The translations under genes and the position numbers were made by a program. The notes under the pieces are model-generated. The model saw nothing but the letters and a program-made list of their open reading frames with translations. It searched no databases and was not told where the DNA came from. DNA of 64,000 nucleotides. It comes from Phycisphaerae bacterium. Its GTDB lineage: Bacteria; Planctomycetota; Phycisphaerae; UBA1845; PWPN01. Location: the NCBI GenBank assembly GCA_030372985.1, contig JAUCQB010000120.1, positions 124,001-188,000 of the forward strand, in the 5' to 3' direction. Below are positions 63,939-64,000 of the stretch, one piece after another (position 1 is the stretch's first letter; each line of letters begins with the position of its first letter).

Positions 63939-64000
63939 TCACGCCAGCGGTATCGGCGGCTGGGCCTTCGGTGCTTCCGGCTCGCGGGCGATGGTGCGAG
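63939..64000 (-). CDS. nuoB: Probable nuoB, C-terminal tail only (truncated by window edge)
   Basis: The leftward frame entering from the window edge ends RTIAREPEAPKAQPPIPLA and then TGA, three bases before nuoC. About 20 residues are visible, with no diagnostic motif. The call as nuoB rests on operon order (nuoB precedes nuoC in most complex I operons). Confidence 0.5.
   Translation of the reverse strand, partial: RTIAREPEAPKAQPPIPLA

Overview
The window is GC-rich DNA from a bacterium that is most likely a member of the Planctomycetota, probably Phycisphaerae-like. The grounds are the C-terminal CGYDLRxx...CPECG zinc ribbon on a membrane protein, pseudopilin-type proteins with FTLIEILVVVAIIALL starts, a PEP-CTERM protein, dockerin-like and lamin-tail domains, many secreted sulfatase, fucosidase, lyase and Gfo/Idh proteins, and abundant short palindromic intergenic repeats. 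No rRNA or tRNA gene was recognised, so the lineage is an inference from gene content.

Layout. 1-11 kb is housekeeping: the 3' end of hisG, a giant TPR lipoprotein, a YebC-family regulator, a DEAD-box helicase, a TlyA-like methyltransferase coupled to a zinc-ribbon membrane protein, ribosomal protein S20, a TPR protein and peptide deformylase. 11.1-11.3 kb holds a 31-bp tandem repeat. 11.6-17.95 kb is a type I-E CRISPR-Cas locus. 18.2-19.2 kb is a lactate dehydrogenase. 19.4-53.8 kb is a long accessory region of exported proteins: glycosidase-like TIM barrel, pseudopilins, a PEP-CTERM protein and its 1310-residue multidomain paralogue, alpha/alpha-toroid lyase-like proteins, beta-propeller proteins, GH29 fucosidase, Gfo/Idh/MocA oxidoreductase, a double alpha/beta-hydrolase, sulfatase and AGE-family epimerase, with a Doc/AbrB toxin-antitoxin pair inside it. 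53.9-64 kb is a leftward respiratory complex I operon, nuoB(partial)-C-D-H-J-K-L-M-N, with no nuoI between nuoH and nuoJ.

The most striking system is the CRISPR locus. One leftward operon encodes Cse1, Cse2, Cas7e, Cas5e and Cas6e behind a clear promoter, and runs into a 16-repeat array whose repeats read in the same direction. Cas5e carries a C-terminal HNH nuclease domain and no cas3 is present, so the HNH domain is the obvious candidate for the cleaving nuclease. Cas5-HNH type I-E variants have, as I recall, been reported from a large protein-clustering survey (Altae-Tran and colleagues, 2023), so the architecture is rare rather than wholly new. Between cas6e and the array lies what looks like a deletion scar: the first about 22 codons of cas1e joined out of frame to the last about 55 codons of cas2e, ending only 9 nt before the first repeat. 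The adaptation module and most of the leader therefore appear lost, leaving a frozen array with an apparently intact HNH-bearing Cascade.

The accessory region reads as a complex-polysaccharide scavenging island (fucose-containing, sulfated and uronic-acid glycans), with most products carrying Sec, Tat or lipoprotein-like signals. Several families of short palindromic or tandem repeats are scattered through intergenic DNA, and in two places they appear to have entered reading frames.
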